Assembly (NCBI GenBank): GCA_002344215.1
Contig: DDSV01000058.1
Coordinates: forward strand, 1 to 16,154
Length of the DNA stretch: 16,154 nt
From: Akkermansiaceae bacterium UBA2381
Lineage (GTDB): Bacteria > Verrucomicrobiota > Verrucomicrobiia > Verrucomicrobiales > DEV007
Reading direction: 5' to 3'
Shown: positions 1-7,075 of the stretch, piece by piece
How positions within the stretch are numbered: position 1 is the first letter of the stretch
Layout: every line of letters starts with the position of its first letter
Notes under the pieces: generated by a model
The model's database searches: none
What the model was told of the DNA's origin: nothing
The model's input: only the letters and a program-made list of their open reading frames with translations
Made by a program: the position numbers and the translations under genes

Positions 1-6
1 AAGTAG

Positions 7-26
7 CGAAGAACGTGAGTTCTTCG
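7..26. other. Perfect 8-bp hairpin with GTGA loop
   Basis: Bases 7-14 pair perfectly with 19-26 around a four-base GTGA loop, a GNRA-type tetraloop if transcribed on the + strand. A second short stem (29-33 with 49-53) follows at once. There is no T-run after either, so a rho-independent terminator is not supported. It may be RNA structure in an upstream gene's 3' region or part of a repeat. Confidence 0.4.
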
Positions 27-74
27 GAGGCCGGGACCTGAACCGCCACGGCCGGATGGGCCGAACCGAAATGC

Positions 75-106
75 AAAAGGAGCGCGGACACTTCTGTCCG
101 CCTTTT
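75..106. repeat. Palindromic repeat-like hairpin (GCGGACA / TGTCCGC)
   Basis: GCGGACA (84-90) and TGTCCGC (95-101) form a perfect 7-bp stem around the loop CTTC. An outer AAAAG/CTTTT pairing (75-79 with 102-106) is separated from it by a short bulge. From memory, palindromes of this kind, translating to ERGH(S/F)CPP, are scattered through verrucomicrobial genomes; this is recalled, not searched. The T-run CTTTTG directly after the stem means it could also act as a weak terminator on the + strand. Further short hairpins lie at 171-181 and 182-192, so the whole stretch to about 250 may be a compound repeat. Confidence 0.4.
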
Positions 107-277
107 GAGTCCCCCGGCTCTCTGCAAGCCCCGCGATGCGAGCAGGAACCGGAGCGAAGCGGAGATAGCCAGCCAAGGGCTGCCCGAAGGGCGAGCAACG
201 CGAGGCAATGCCCGCTCTCCTTTCCCGCCTGTCAGGCCGCCAAACCGGGGTACTCGAATGAGCTACGTAAATTCTGA

Positions 278-397
278 AAATAAGTATTTACATATTGTCA
301 AGGTTTCTTAAGTGTTTTAGCGAGATCCATCTCTTGGGCCTGTTTTCCGACGTTCGGACGGCGGGTCGTTTTTTAACCACCCACGTAAACTTGCCTC
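278..397 (+). promoter_or_regulatory. AT-rich leader and probable promoter of the DUF4407 gene
   Basis: The GC content falls sharply at 265-320, as expected for a promoter. A TTGTCA (295-300) resembles a -35 box, but the hexamer 17 bases later (TAGCGA, 318-323) is a poor -10 box, so the exact promoter is uncertain. A small stem TCCGA-CGT-TCGGA (346-358) and a run of six T (369-374) lie between it and the start codon. No Shine-Dalgarno sequence precedes the ATG at 398. Apart from this and the hairpins listed above, I see nothing in bases 1-397. Confidence 0.3.
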
Positions 398-2155
398 ATG
401 AATATCTCGTATCCGACACCTCCGAGTTCTCCCCTCGCCCATCCGATCAAACACTTCTTCTTCTGGCTCTCCGGAGCCGGAGCCGACACCCTGGAGCAGT
501 GCCCAGGGTGGGAGCAGCGGAAGTATGTAGCCTTCGGTGCCACTGTTCTCGTCCCGACGGTCTTCGCCTTCATTGCCTGCGGCTATGCGCTGTCCACGCT
601 CACCGACAACTGGAAAGTCATCGTTCCCATTGCTTTCGCGTGGGGACTAATCATCATGACAATAGACCGGGCGCTTCTCTCGATCTATCGCTCCTACCAG
701 AAGTTGCACCGCAAAGTCAGCCAGTTCTTTCTCCGTATTGTTGTCGCAGCGCTCATGGGCGTCACGATCTCGCACCCTCTGACCTTGCTGCTTTTTAATG
801 ACACGATCACCAGCGTTGTCGAAGAAGACAGACAGACGGAAATCGAGGCTGTCCGGGTCGCCGCCAATCAGGAAAAAGCCACCGTGGAAACCAAGGTGAG
901 CGATCTTGAAACGCAAATTGCCGAGCAGCGGACCAACTTCGAGAAAACCTTTTCGGCGGAGTTCCTTGTGGAAGACGCCACTGCCGGCCTCGCTGATCCG
1001 CTCGCGGAACTGGACGAAGAACTGCGCGCTCAAATGACCGCGCGGATTGCTGCCGATACCGCGTCCTCCGTGACGAAAATCGAAGCCGTCGACGCCGAAT
1101 TTGCCGACCTGCAGGCCAAATACGCGACCCTGCAAACCGAACTCGACACCTGGCAGAAGGATTTTGAGCGTGAAGTCAACGGTCAGCGCAGCGGCATCGT
1201 TGGCCTTGGCCCTCGCGCCAAGAGCATCCAGTCCGACCAGCTCGCCTGGCGCCGCGACGAAGCGAAGCGTATGGGTGAGATGCTCGCCTACCTGACGCAG
1301 CAGCGCAATGATCTGGCGGCACAGGTCAAGGAGATCGAAGACGGAATTCAGGGTGAGTTCATCGGACTCGCCGCTGCAAAGGCGGAACGGGTCAAGGAGG
1401 AGCGTGATCGCATCGCCGGCCTCAAGCGTCAGGTGCAGCAGTCCCAGGCCGAGCAGTTTGTCGAACAGCAGAACACGATACGCTCAACCATCACCGCCCA
1501 GATTGACACCCGCTTGGCCGAACTCGGACGCCTCCAGGGCGAACTCGCCGCCATCGGAGAGCAGGAGCAGGAGCGCATCGCCGCCATCGCCGCTGAACCC
1601 CGCCGCGACATTCTCACCCAGACTCTCGCGCTACACAGCCTCTTCGATCAGGGCACTGAAGGCGGCAAATTCGCCCTCATCGCCTATTTTGTTCTCGCCG
1701 GGCTTTTCATGCTGATCGACACGATTCCTCTGGTCGTGAAGTTCTTCTCCCAGCCCGGACCCTACGATGCTCTCGTTGACAGGGAGGAAGTCCGCTATGC
1801 CCGCGAGCGTCAGGCCTGGATGAAGAGTTACAACAAATACATGGACGATCTCTCTGACGGTCGCCTCTTGCACCTCACCCAGAACAAGCCGCTGGAAAAG
1901 GCTCTCATTGAGGGAATCGACAGCTCAAGGGCTGCGAAGGCTTTCATGGAGAACCTGATCGATCTCGAAACCGCCTTCGAAGAGCGTATTGAGACCGAAA
2001 AGGCCCGTCTCGTGGACGAGAAGAACGAGCGCACCAGGAATCGGACAAAGCGTCTCGAGCGTTTTGCAGAGACGTTCTACGACGACCTCAATCATCGTAT
2101 GGAGTCATTCTTCGACCACGATGCGGCGAAGGCTGCGGCGCGGAGTGCGGCGTGA
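398..2155 (+). CDS. DUF4407 domain-containing membrane protein with long coiled coil
   Basis: A 585-residue protein of the DUF4407 family, whose molecular function is unknown. The N-terminus has the family's FFWLSGAGAD signature (residues 21-30). Hydrophobic segments lie at about 45-65, 74-95, 112-133 and 423-448. The short loop between segments 2 and 3 is strongly basic (RALLSIYRSYQKLHRK), so it is probably cytoplasmic. By the positive-inside rule the alanine-, glutamate- and glutamine-rich helical region 140-405, almost certainly coiled coil, is then periplasmic, and the helical tail 449-585 cytoplasmic. Acidic residues D90 (TIDR) and D441 (LIDT) sit at or in membrane helices. The gene stands alone, with the repeat-rich region upstream and a converging operon downstream. 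The family call is firm; the topology is inferred. The start at 398 lacks a ribosome-binding site but places the signature at the usual distance. Confidence 0.9.
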   Translation: MNISYPTPPSSPLAHPIKHFFFWLSGAGADTLEQCPGWEQRKYVAFGATVLVPTVFAFIACGYALSTLTDNWKVIVPIAFAWGLIIMTIDRALLSIYRSYQKLHRKVSQFFLRIVVAALMGVTISHPLTLLLFNDTITSVVEEDRQTEIEAVRVAANQEKATVETKVSDLETQIAEQRTNFEKTFSAEFLVEDATAGLADPLAELDEELRAQMTARIAADTASSVTKIEAVDAEFADLQAKYATLQTELDTWQKDFEREVNGQRSGIVGLGPRAKSIQSDQLAWRRDEAKRMGEMLAYLTQQRNDLAAQVKEIEDGIQGEFIGLAAAKAERVKEERDRIAGLKRQVQQSQAEQFVEQQNTIRSTITAQIDTRLAELGRLQGELAAIGEQEQERIAAIAAEPRRDILTQTLALHSLFDQGTEGGKFALIAYFVLAGLFMLIDTIPLVVKFFSQPGPYDALVDREEVRYARERQAWMKSYNKYMDDLSDGRLLHLTQNKPLEKALIEGIDSSRAAKAFMENLIDLETAFEERIETEKARLVDEKNERTRNRTKRLERFAETFYDDLNHRMESFFDHDAAKAAARSAA

Positions 2156-2195
2156 GGGATTGCCAGGACAACAAAGGTATTCTCCTTTCTTTCTT

Positions 2196-2291
2196 ATCTG
2201 TGCCAATCCGTGGGAGCGGAGCGAATCTGTGTCAATCTGTGTTGAGTTGATTTAACACGGATGGACACAGATTGACTTGGATTACACAGAT
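2196..2291. repeat. Long imperfect palindrome built from ~10-bp spaced ATCTGTG words
   Basis: The arms 2224-2243 and 2254-2273 pair at 18 of 20 positions, plus one G-T wobble and one mismatch, around a 10-base loop. The word ATC(T/C)GTG occurs four times on the + strand (starting 2196, 2206, 2225, 2235) and three times inverted (2256, 2266, 2285), giving a spacing of about 10 bases. Outer words can also pair (2196-2202 with 2285-2291, and 2205-2209 with 2279-2283). It lies between convergent genes, so it could end transcription from both sides, though no U-tract follows. Similar 'aatctgtgt' repeats occur in unrelated environmental bacteria (from memory), suggesting a dispersed family. Confidence 0.75.
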
Positions 2292-2327
2292 GGGGGGACT
2301 CTACAATGTCCTTCGCTAGACTATCCC

Positions 2328-2804
2328 TCACATCCCCAGCCCCACTTGGGGAGTCGTGAATGCTCCCTCGTTGATTCGGATCTGAGGAATGGTGCCCGGC
2401 AGCAGAAGCACTTCGATCACATCGAATCTGAAAAGGAGATCCGGAAAGTTCAGTTCCCGCAGCCAGGCGTTGGCCCCGCGGATAACGAGACGTTGTTTCT
2501 CGCGATCCACCGCCCGGGCGGGTTCACCGAACTCGCCGCGCGTCCTTGTCTTCACCTCTCCGAATACAAGCACTTCGCCGTCCCGATAGACAAGATCCAC
2601 CTCCCCGCCTTCCCTGGGTTTGAAATTTCGATACAACACCTTGCGCCCTGTTCTCCAGAGTTGTTTCCCGGCAAGCCGTTCGCCGGTAGTTCCGACAAAG
2701 ACATTCCATTCGCCGGATGTCATTGTTTCGCGGTCAGGTAAATCAACGACCCGATCCAATTCGGAATCGACGAAGCGAAAGTAGGCCTGGTAGAACATTC
2801 TCAC
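2328..2804 (-). CDS. yraN: YraN/UPF0102 family protein (predicted nuclease-fold)
   Basis: 158 residues. The core matches the UPF0102 family, which has a restriction-endonuclease-like fold but no settled biological role. Visible motifs are GERLAGKQL (41-49), GGEVDLV (67-72 region, acidic E68 and D70) and FGEVKTR (81-87, with E83 and K85), together the E-D-ExK pattern of this nuclease superfamily. About 35 residues precede the usual start of the domain. The start codon is GTG at 2804, overlapping the rnhB stop as GTGA, so translation is probably coupled; an ATG two codons later (2798) is an alternative start. Neighbourhood with rnhB is seen in many bacteria and supports the call. Third and last gene of a minus-strand operon. 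Confidence 0.92.
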   Translation of the reverse strand: MRMFYQAYFRFVDSELDRVVDLPDRETMTSGEWNVFVGTTGERLAGKQLWRTGRKVLYRNFKPREGGEVDLVYRDGEVLVFGEVKTRTRGEFGEPARAVDREKQRLVIRGANAWLRELNFPDLLFRFDVIEVLLLPGTIPQIRINEGAFTTPQVGLGM

Positions 2805-3418
2805 GACCGTTCGAGCTCCGCCTGTGCCACCGGAGCAAAGCTGCGGCGATGGATGGGACAGGGACCATGCCGCTTAAGGGCCGCCAGATGTTGGGCCGTA
2901 CCATAGCCCTTGTGCCGGTCGAAGCCATACTCGGGATATTGATCGGCGTAAGTCAGCATCAACCTGTCCCTTTCGACCTTGGCGATGATGCTGGCTGCCG
3001 CAATCGAGAGGCTGAGTGAATCCCCCTTCACGAGGGCGCGATGCTCACCCGGGAAACCGCGCACCGGCCTGCCGTCGATCAGCGCAACTTCCGGCTGGGG
3101 AATCAGCTTCTCAAAAGCCGCAGCCATCGCCCTCCATGTTGCCTGCAGAATATTGATCCTATCGATCACCTCCGGCTCAATCGAAACCGAGGACCAGCGA
3201 ATCCGTTCATCACAGGTGATTTCCTCATACAATTGCTCTCGCGCCTTCTCGCTCAATTGCTTGGAGTCATTTAACACACGATGGGTATAATCTTCCGGAA
3301 GGATAACTGCCCCTGCGGTCACTGGACCGGCAAGGGGTCCTCGCCCTGCTTCGTCAATCCCGGCAACGAGGCCATAGCCCTCGTTGCGCAGTTGCTTCTC
3401 GTGGAAAAGATCCGGCAT
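2801..3418 (-). CDS. rnhB: Ribonuclease HII
   Basis: 205 residues, the normal length for the family. RNase HII removes single ribonucleotides from DNA and the RNA of RNA-DNA hybrids in the cytoplasm. The signature GIDEAGRGPLAGPV (20-33) carries the first two catalytic residues, D22 and E23. D115 (LIDGRP) and D133 (KGDS) complete the four-carboxylate metal site, in the same spacing as in the E. coli enzyme. AASIIAKVERD (141-151) and the HKGYGT (169-174) and RRSFAPV (191-197) blocks are also family hallmarks. The gene starts 21 bases after the LOG-family gene and its stop overlaps the yraN start by four bases. No clear Shine-Dalgarno sequence is visible. Confidence 0.98.
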   Translation of the reverse strand: MPDLFHEKQLRNEGYGLVAGIDEAGRGPLAGPVTAGAVILPEDYTHRVLNDSKQLSEKAREQLYEEITCDERIRWSSVSIEPEVIDRINILQATWRAMAAAFEKLIPQPEVALIDGRPVRGFPGEHRALVKGDSLSLSIAAASIIAKVERDRLMLTYADQYPEYGFDRHKGYGTAQHLAALKRHGPCPIHRRSFAPVAQAELERS

Positions 3419-3439
3419 GATTGAGGAAAGAGTTTCCGC

Positions 3440-4534
3440 CTAGGAAGCGTTCACGCAATCGATCATCTGCCGGAAACGCCCCGAAAGTCCGCGTTTTTTT
3501 GTGCAGATGAGCCGTGGGAGATCTTTCAAATGGGGTTCATCAGATTCCTCCGGCAGCGCCTCACACGGATGGAAAGCGCCCTCTTCGATGAGGTCTGCAA
3601 AGTCAGCATTTAGTTTGCCCAGCAGGTCCGGAGTCACAGGATTCTGCAGGCGCATCACGAGACGCTTCCCGACATACCGATAGCTGTGAAAATTCCGGTA
3701 GAACCCGGTGACTTCCTCGACGGCTGCATCCAGATCATCCGTCACTTTGAAGAGATGAAAATCATCATCGGAGATCAGACCGAGACGGAAAAGATGATCC
3801 TGCACAAAACGGAACCACGTCTTCCAGTAGGTTCCGCCCCGGGCGTCGATGAGAACAATGGGCACGACCTGGGCCTTGCCCGTTTGAATCAAGGTCAGGA
3901 CCTCGAACAACTCATCCATGGTGCCAAAGCCACCGGGAAACGCGGCAATCGCGTCGCTCTCTTTCATGAAAGCGAGCTTGCGGGTGAAGAAGTAGTTGAA
4001 GTTGATGAGTTTCTCATCGCCGTCGATGTGGGGATTGGCGCCCTGCTCGAAGGGAAGTTTAATATTCAGACCAAAGCTGCCATCGCGGCCCGCTCCCTCC
4101 TGCGCCGCTTCCATGATTCCCGGTCCGGCCCCGGTGATCGTCATGAAGCCCGCCTCCCGCATCTTCTTCGCAAAGGCTACCGCTGCCTTGAATTCCGGTT
4201 CGTCCGGTTTGGTTCTGGCGCTACCAAAGATGGAGATTTTCCTCTCGTCGTCGAAGGGTCCGAAAACGAGACTGGAACGCCGCATCTCCTTCTGGGCCCT
4301 GCTGTAGAGTTTCATGTCTCCGACAGGGAGACAATCACGCCCCATTTTTAATGCCGTGACAATGAGCTCCTGAACCAGTCCGCTGGTCTCCCCACAGCAC
4401 CAGTCATCGACAAGGCCCTTGATTCGTTCGTCGATAAGCCGGTCACCCGTGGTCCCTCCCGTCTTCGGCAGTCCGAATATTCCGCCTCCGGTAAAGTCTC
4501 TCGGGTCCTTGCGAAGATGGGCGCGCTTGCTCAT
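3440..4534 (-). CDS. LOG-family Rossmann-fold protein (TIGR00730-like)
   Basis: 364 residues. The central part is a LOG-type nucleotide-binding domain: FGSAR (103-107), ITGAGPGIMEAA (133-144), a TRK (184-186) and the hallmark PGGFGTMDELFE (200-211). LOG proteins hydrolyse nucleoside monophosphates to base and ribose 5-phosphate; the plant enzymes release active cytokinins and the bacterial relatives act in nucleotide salvage. This protein is much longer than the about 190-residue basic LOG type, with some 95 extra residues in front and about 95 behind, reminiscent of the larger PpnN group, though shorter than E. coli PpnN. The name 'lysine decarboxylase' sometimes given to this family is a misannotation. 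First gene of the minus-strand LOG-rnhB-yraN operon. Substrate is not predictable from the sequence. Confidence 0.88.
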   Translation of the reverse strand: MSKRAHLRKDPRDFTGGGIFGLPKTGGTTGDRLIDERIKGLVDDWCCGETSGLVQELIVTALKMGRDCLPVGDMKLYSRAQKEMRRSSLVFGPFDDERKISIFGSARTKPDEPEFKAAVAFAKKMREAGFMTITGAGPGIMEAAQEGAGRDGSFGLNIKLPFEQGANPHIDGDEKLINFNYFFTRKLAFMKESDAIAAFPGGFGTMDELFEVLTLIQTGKAQVVPIVLIDARGGTYWKTWFRFVQDHLFRLGLISDDDFHLFKVTDDLDAAVEEVTGFYRNFHSYRYVGKRLVMRLQNPVTPDLLGKLNADFADLIEEGAFHPCEALPEESDEPHLKDLPRLICTKKRGLSGRFRQMIDCVNAS

Positions 4535-4676
4535 GACGATGAAAGGCTAAGGGAATAATCGCCGTTCCTCAATTCCGAAAGGTGTCACTCCGGTGACCGG
4601 GGGCTACGAATGAGGGCCAAAAAAGGCCGAATTTCCCCTTTCATGAGCTTGCTTTCCGATGCTTATTCCCCGCCCC
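4535..4676. promoter_or_regulatory. Divergent intergenic region between LOG-family gene and aroG
   Basis: These 142 bases must hold the promoters of both the minus-strand operon and the plus-strand DAHP synthase gene. I see no convincing -35/-10 pair. Short inverted repeats are present: GTCAC-TCCG-GTGAC (4584-4597) and GGCC-A6-GGCC around 4615-4628. Either could be an operator or a leader hairpin. I see no leader peptide rich in aromatic residues of the kind that attenuates some aromatic-pathway genes. Confidence 0.35.
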
Positions 4677-5750
4677 ATGTCTATCCCTCTCGACGACCTC
4701 CGCATTCAAAGCACCCGGCAGCTGATTCCACCCGTCATTCTGATGGAGGAACTCCCTGTCTCTCCGGACGCGGAGAGCACCGTCGCGAAGGCTCGCGAGG
4801 AAGTGGCCGCGATTCTTGCAGGCAAGGATGATCGCGTTATTGCCATCGTCGGCCCCTGCTCCATCCACGATCCGAAGGCCGCTCTCGAGTACGCCGACCA
4901 CCTTGTGAAACTAAAAGAGGAGGTAGCGGAGGACGTCCTCGTCGTCATGCGTGTCTATTTTGAAAAGCCGAGGACAACGGTCGGCTGGAAGGGACTCATC
5001 AACGATCCGCACCTCGACGAGTCCTACGACATCAACGAAGGCCTCGCCATCGCACGAAAACTCCTCCTTCAGATCGCCGAAAAGGGAATCGCCGCCGGGA
5101 CGGAGTTTCTCGATACCATCAGTCCCCAGTTTTACGCCGACCTCATCAGCTGGGGCGCGATCGGAGCCCGCACCACCGAGTGCCAGCTTCACCGCGAACT
5201 CGCCTCGGGGCTCAGCATGCCGGTCGGATTCAAGAACGGAACGAGCGGCAACTTCCAGATCGCGATTGATGCGATCCAGGCGGCTGAAAAGCCGCACCGT
5301 TTTCTCTCGGTAACCAAAGCCGGGGACAGTGCCATCATTGCCACCCGGGGGAACGAGACCTGCCACATCATTCTTCGCGGCGGCAGTGTCACAGGAACCA
5401 ACTACGATCATGAGAGCATCCGTGAGGTCCGTAAGGCCCTCGAGGCAAAAGGGCTCGAACCGGCCATCATGGTCGACTGCAGCCACGCCAACAGCGAAAA
5501 GGACTATCGAAATCAACCCAAAGTCTGTGCCGAACTCGGGGCACAGATCGCCGGTGGCGATTCGTCGATCCGCGCGGTCATGATCGAGAGCCACCTCAAG
5601 GAAGGGGCTCAGAAGATCGATTCCGATCTCTCGAAACTGGAATACGGGGTCAGCGTCACCGATTCCTGTGTCGGATGGGAAACGACCGTGGAAATGGTGA
5701 ACGATCTCGCGACAGCGGTGAGGAAGAGACGGGCGACGTTTCTGGCGTAA
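4677..5750 (+). CDS. aroG: 3-deoxy-7-phosphoheptulonate (DAHP) synthase, class I AroG type
   Basis: 357 residues (E. coli AroG has 350). It condenses phosphoenolpyruvate and erythrose 4-phosphate to DAHP, the first step of the shikimate pathway. Clear motifs are GPCSIHD (59-65, metal ligand C61), FEKPRTTVGWKGL (95-107), GARTTE (163-168), PVGFKNGT (182-189), DCSHAN (267-272, H270) and later ligands E304 and D329. The start at 4677 was chosen because MSIPLDDLRI then aligns residue for residue with the AroG N-terminus, including D6-D7 of the allosteric site; an ATG at 4659 would add six residues. Ser211 (FLSVTK) is shared with Phe-regulated AroG rather than Tyr-regulated AroF, which has Gly there, so feedback by phenylalanine is likely. 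Which paralogue the organism would call it is not decidable here. Confidence 0.97.
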   Translation: MSIPLDDLRIQSTRQLIPPVILMEELPVSPDAESTVAKAREEVAAILAGKDDRVIAIVGPCSIHDPKAALEYADHLVKLKEEVAEDVLVVMRVYFEKPRTTVGWKGLINDPHLDESYDINEGLAIARKLLLQIAEKGIAAGTEFLDTISPQFYADLISWGAIGARTTECQLHRELASGLSMPVGFKNGTSGNFQIAIDAIQAAEKPHRFLSVTKAGDSAIIATRGNETCHIILRGGSVTGTNYDHESIREVRKALEAKGLEPAIMVDCSHANSEKDYRNQPKVCAELGAQIAGGDSSIRAVMIESHLKEGAQKIDSDLSKLEYGVSVTDSCVGWETTVEMVNDLATAVRKRRATFLA

Positions 5751-5827
5751 TTGTCTCCGGACTCATCCAGGACGCGGTCTCCAATATTCCGGGCCTGTGC
5801 CCATGATGTATCACCGCAAGGACATCG

Positions 5828-5849
5828 ATTCGGTCACCCGCGACCGAAT
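5828..5849. terminator. 8-bp hairpin between convergent genes, possible terminator
   Basis: ATTCGGTC (5828-5835) pairs perfectly with GACCGAAT (5842-5849) around the loop ACCCGC. It lies in the 143-base gap between the ends of aroG (+) and the AlgJ-like gene (-), the expected site for transcription to stop from both sides. No T-run follows on either strand, so a classical intrinsic terminator is not shown. Confidence 0.35.
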
Positions 5850-5893
5850 AAAGAACGGCATGGGGTCCGCCAAAGGCCAGTCAAGTCCCCCGG

Positions 5894-7075
5894 CTAAGGC
5901 AGCGCGTCCTTCTTCATCAGCTTCACTGGATCTGAACTGCAGAAAAAGCGCTCGAGCATTTCGTCAATCACCACCAGCGGTTTTTCCCGTTCAATGAACT
6001 CCGCATTCCATTCATGCTGCCAGAGGTAGATCACTTCGTTGAAATGATAACCGAGGAACTCGACCCAGCTTCCGGCAAAGGAATCCCGGAAGACCATGGC
6101 CTTGCCTCGGGCGCCATCGTAAAAACTGGCAATGGGTCCTGTCAAGGGATCCCATTTTTTCGGAAAACGATTCGAGACCTCCATGAGGTTGAGTTTGGTG
6201 CGCGGGCTGCGGGGGGTAAAAACGAAAGCGTAGGGCTCGATGGACGTCGCCTGCTCTGAAAGCATTCTGGAGAGGTCGCCTCCGGCAAGTGGCACCGGGC
6301 TGACATCGAAGTCAGCCAACTCCAGGGGCGGCGTTAGACCGGGCAGTTGCTGACCGAGGGTCTTTACAAGGGCTTGATAGGCAACAAAACCCCCATAGGT
6401 GTTCCAGTGGGTGTCCAAGCGCAGGTAGGTTTTATTGGTATTTTTTGCTTCGAGAATTGCGGGCCTCAGGTCGAGAACCTCCACGGTGGAATGGGCTCTC
6501 ATGTGCGCGACAAATTGATCGAGCTTATTGGTGGCCTGCAAACCGGAAAGCCATTCAGGCAACTCTTCCGGGTAGATTGAGTGTTTGTCAGGCGGGATGG
6601 AAAAAACGTATTTGATGCCGCGCCGGGCCAGCCAGTCACGGCGCTTTTCGAGCAACGCCTGCCAGTTCGCCAAATCCTCGTCGCTCAACAGCTTCAGCCC
6701 CTGGAAATGTTCAACCATGTAATCGCCGGAAAAAAAGAGCCAACCCTCACGGCCGATCAGGACATCGGGCATGATCAACTCATGGAACCATTCATCTTTC
6801 AATTTGCGTTCCAGGCGAATGAGCCGGTTCCGAAAACCAAAGTGATCCCGGAAATATGCCTCTACCCCGGCCGGGAAAGCACGGACACCTTCCCGGGAGG
6901 GAGTGAATTCGGGAAACCCCACGAGCGGGCGGTTTTCGTTGGGTTTTTGCGCATGATCCAGGCCGAAGAAATGATCCGCCGTCGGCAGCCAGATCAACCC
7001 AAGAAAGCAAACGATCATTACTACCGCCATGCTTTGTCGGACTCGATCGGCTGTGGGAAACTTTAACATTGTCAT
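5894..7075 (-). CDS. AlgJ/AlgX-like polysaccharide O-acetyltransferase (SGNH-like)
   Basis: 393 residues. Proteins of this type take acetyl groups delivered by an MBOAT partner and attach them to an exported polysaccharide. One N-terminal hydrophobic segment (about 15-32) anchors or exports it; the rest should be periplasmic. LIGREGWLFFSGD (106-118) is a family block. DTHW (221-224) supplies D221 and H223, and RDSF (330-333) supplies S332, matching the Asp-His-Ser triad of AlgX, so it looks catalytically active. The MBOAT stop and this ATG are adjacent (TAAATG), showing tight coupling; an ATG two codons in is an alternative. There are no alginate backbone genes nearby, so alginate should not be assumed. 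The gene could equally serve an exopolysaccharide, O-antigen or cell-wall glycan. Confidence 0.9.
   Translation of the reverse strand: MTMLKFPTADRVRQSMAVVMIVCFLGLIWLPTADHFFGLDHAQKPNENRPLVGFPEFTPSREGVRAFPAGVEAYFRDHFGFRNRLIRLERKLKDEWFHELIMPDVLIGREGWLFFSGDYMVEHFQGLKLLSDEDLANWQALLEKRRDWLARRGIKYVFSIPPDKHSIYPEELPEWLSGLQATNKLDQFVAHMRAHSTVEVLDLRPAILEAKNTNKTYLRLDTHWNTYGGFVAYQALVKTLGQQLPGLTPPLELADFDVSPVPLAGGDLSRMLSEQATSIEPYAFVFTPRSPRTKLNLMEVSNRFPKKWDPLTGPIASFYDGARGKAMVFRDSFAGSWVEFLGYHFNEVIYLWQHEWNAEFIEREKPLVVIDEMLERFFCSSDPVKLMKKDALP

Larger units (their letters stand above)
2..277 (+). other. Open reading frame entering from the left edge, doubtful coding value
   Basis: This frame is open from the first bases of the window to a TGA ending at 277. 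It could be the 3' end of a gene that begins outside, or chance read-through of repeat-rich DNA. Its first in-window part reads SSEEREFFGGRDLNRHGR and resembles ordinary protein. From about base 71 it runs through a hairpin (84-101) giving the peptide ERGHFCPP, then through arginine-, proline- and alanine-rich sequence of low credibility. I recognise no domain. A plausible reading is a gene end extended by a mobile palindromic repeat. Internal ATGs at 56 and 71 give no better gene. Confidence 0.25.

Noticed and set aside
1..270. tRNA or other known RNA gene
   Set aside because: The hairpins do not form a cloverleaf and no conserved T-loop or anticodon arm is visible.
2196..2291. CRISPR-like regular repeats
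   Set aside because: The repeated word is only 7 bases, copies are in both orientations, and there are no unique spacers of typical length or cas genes.
2277..2741. 154-codon + strand frame after the palindrome
   Set aside because: Overlaps yraN in antisense and starts inside the repeat; no family resemblance.
3686..4351. 221-codon + strand frame opposite the LOG-family gene
   Set aside because: Shadow of the LOG-family reading frame, with no recognisable motif or ribosome-binding site.
4911..5594. 227-codon minus-strand frame opposite aroG
   Set aside because: Shadow of the DAHP synthase frame; every block of the AroG family is on the other strand.
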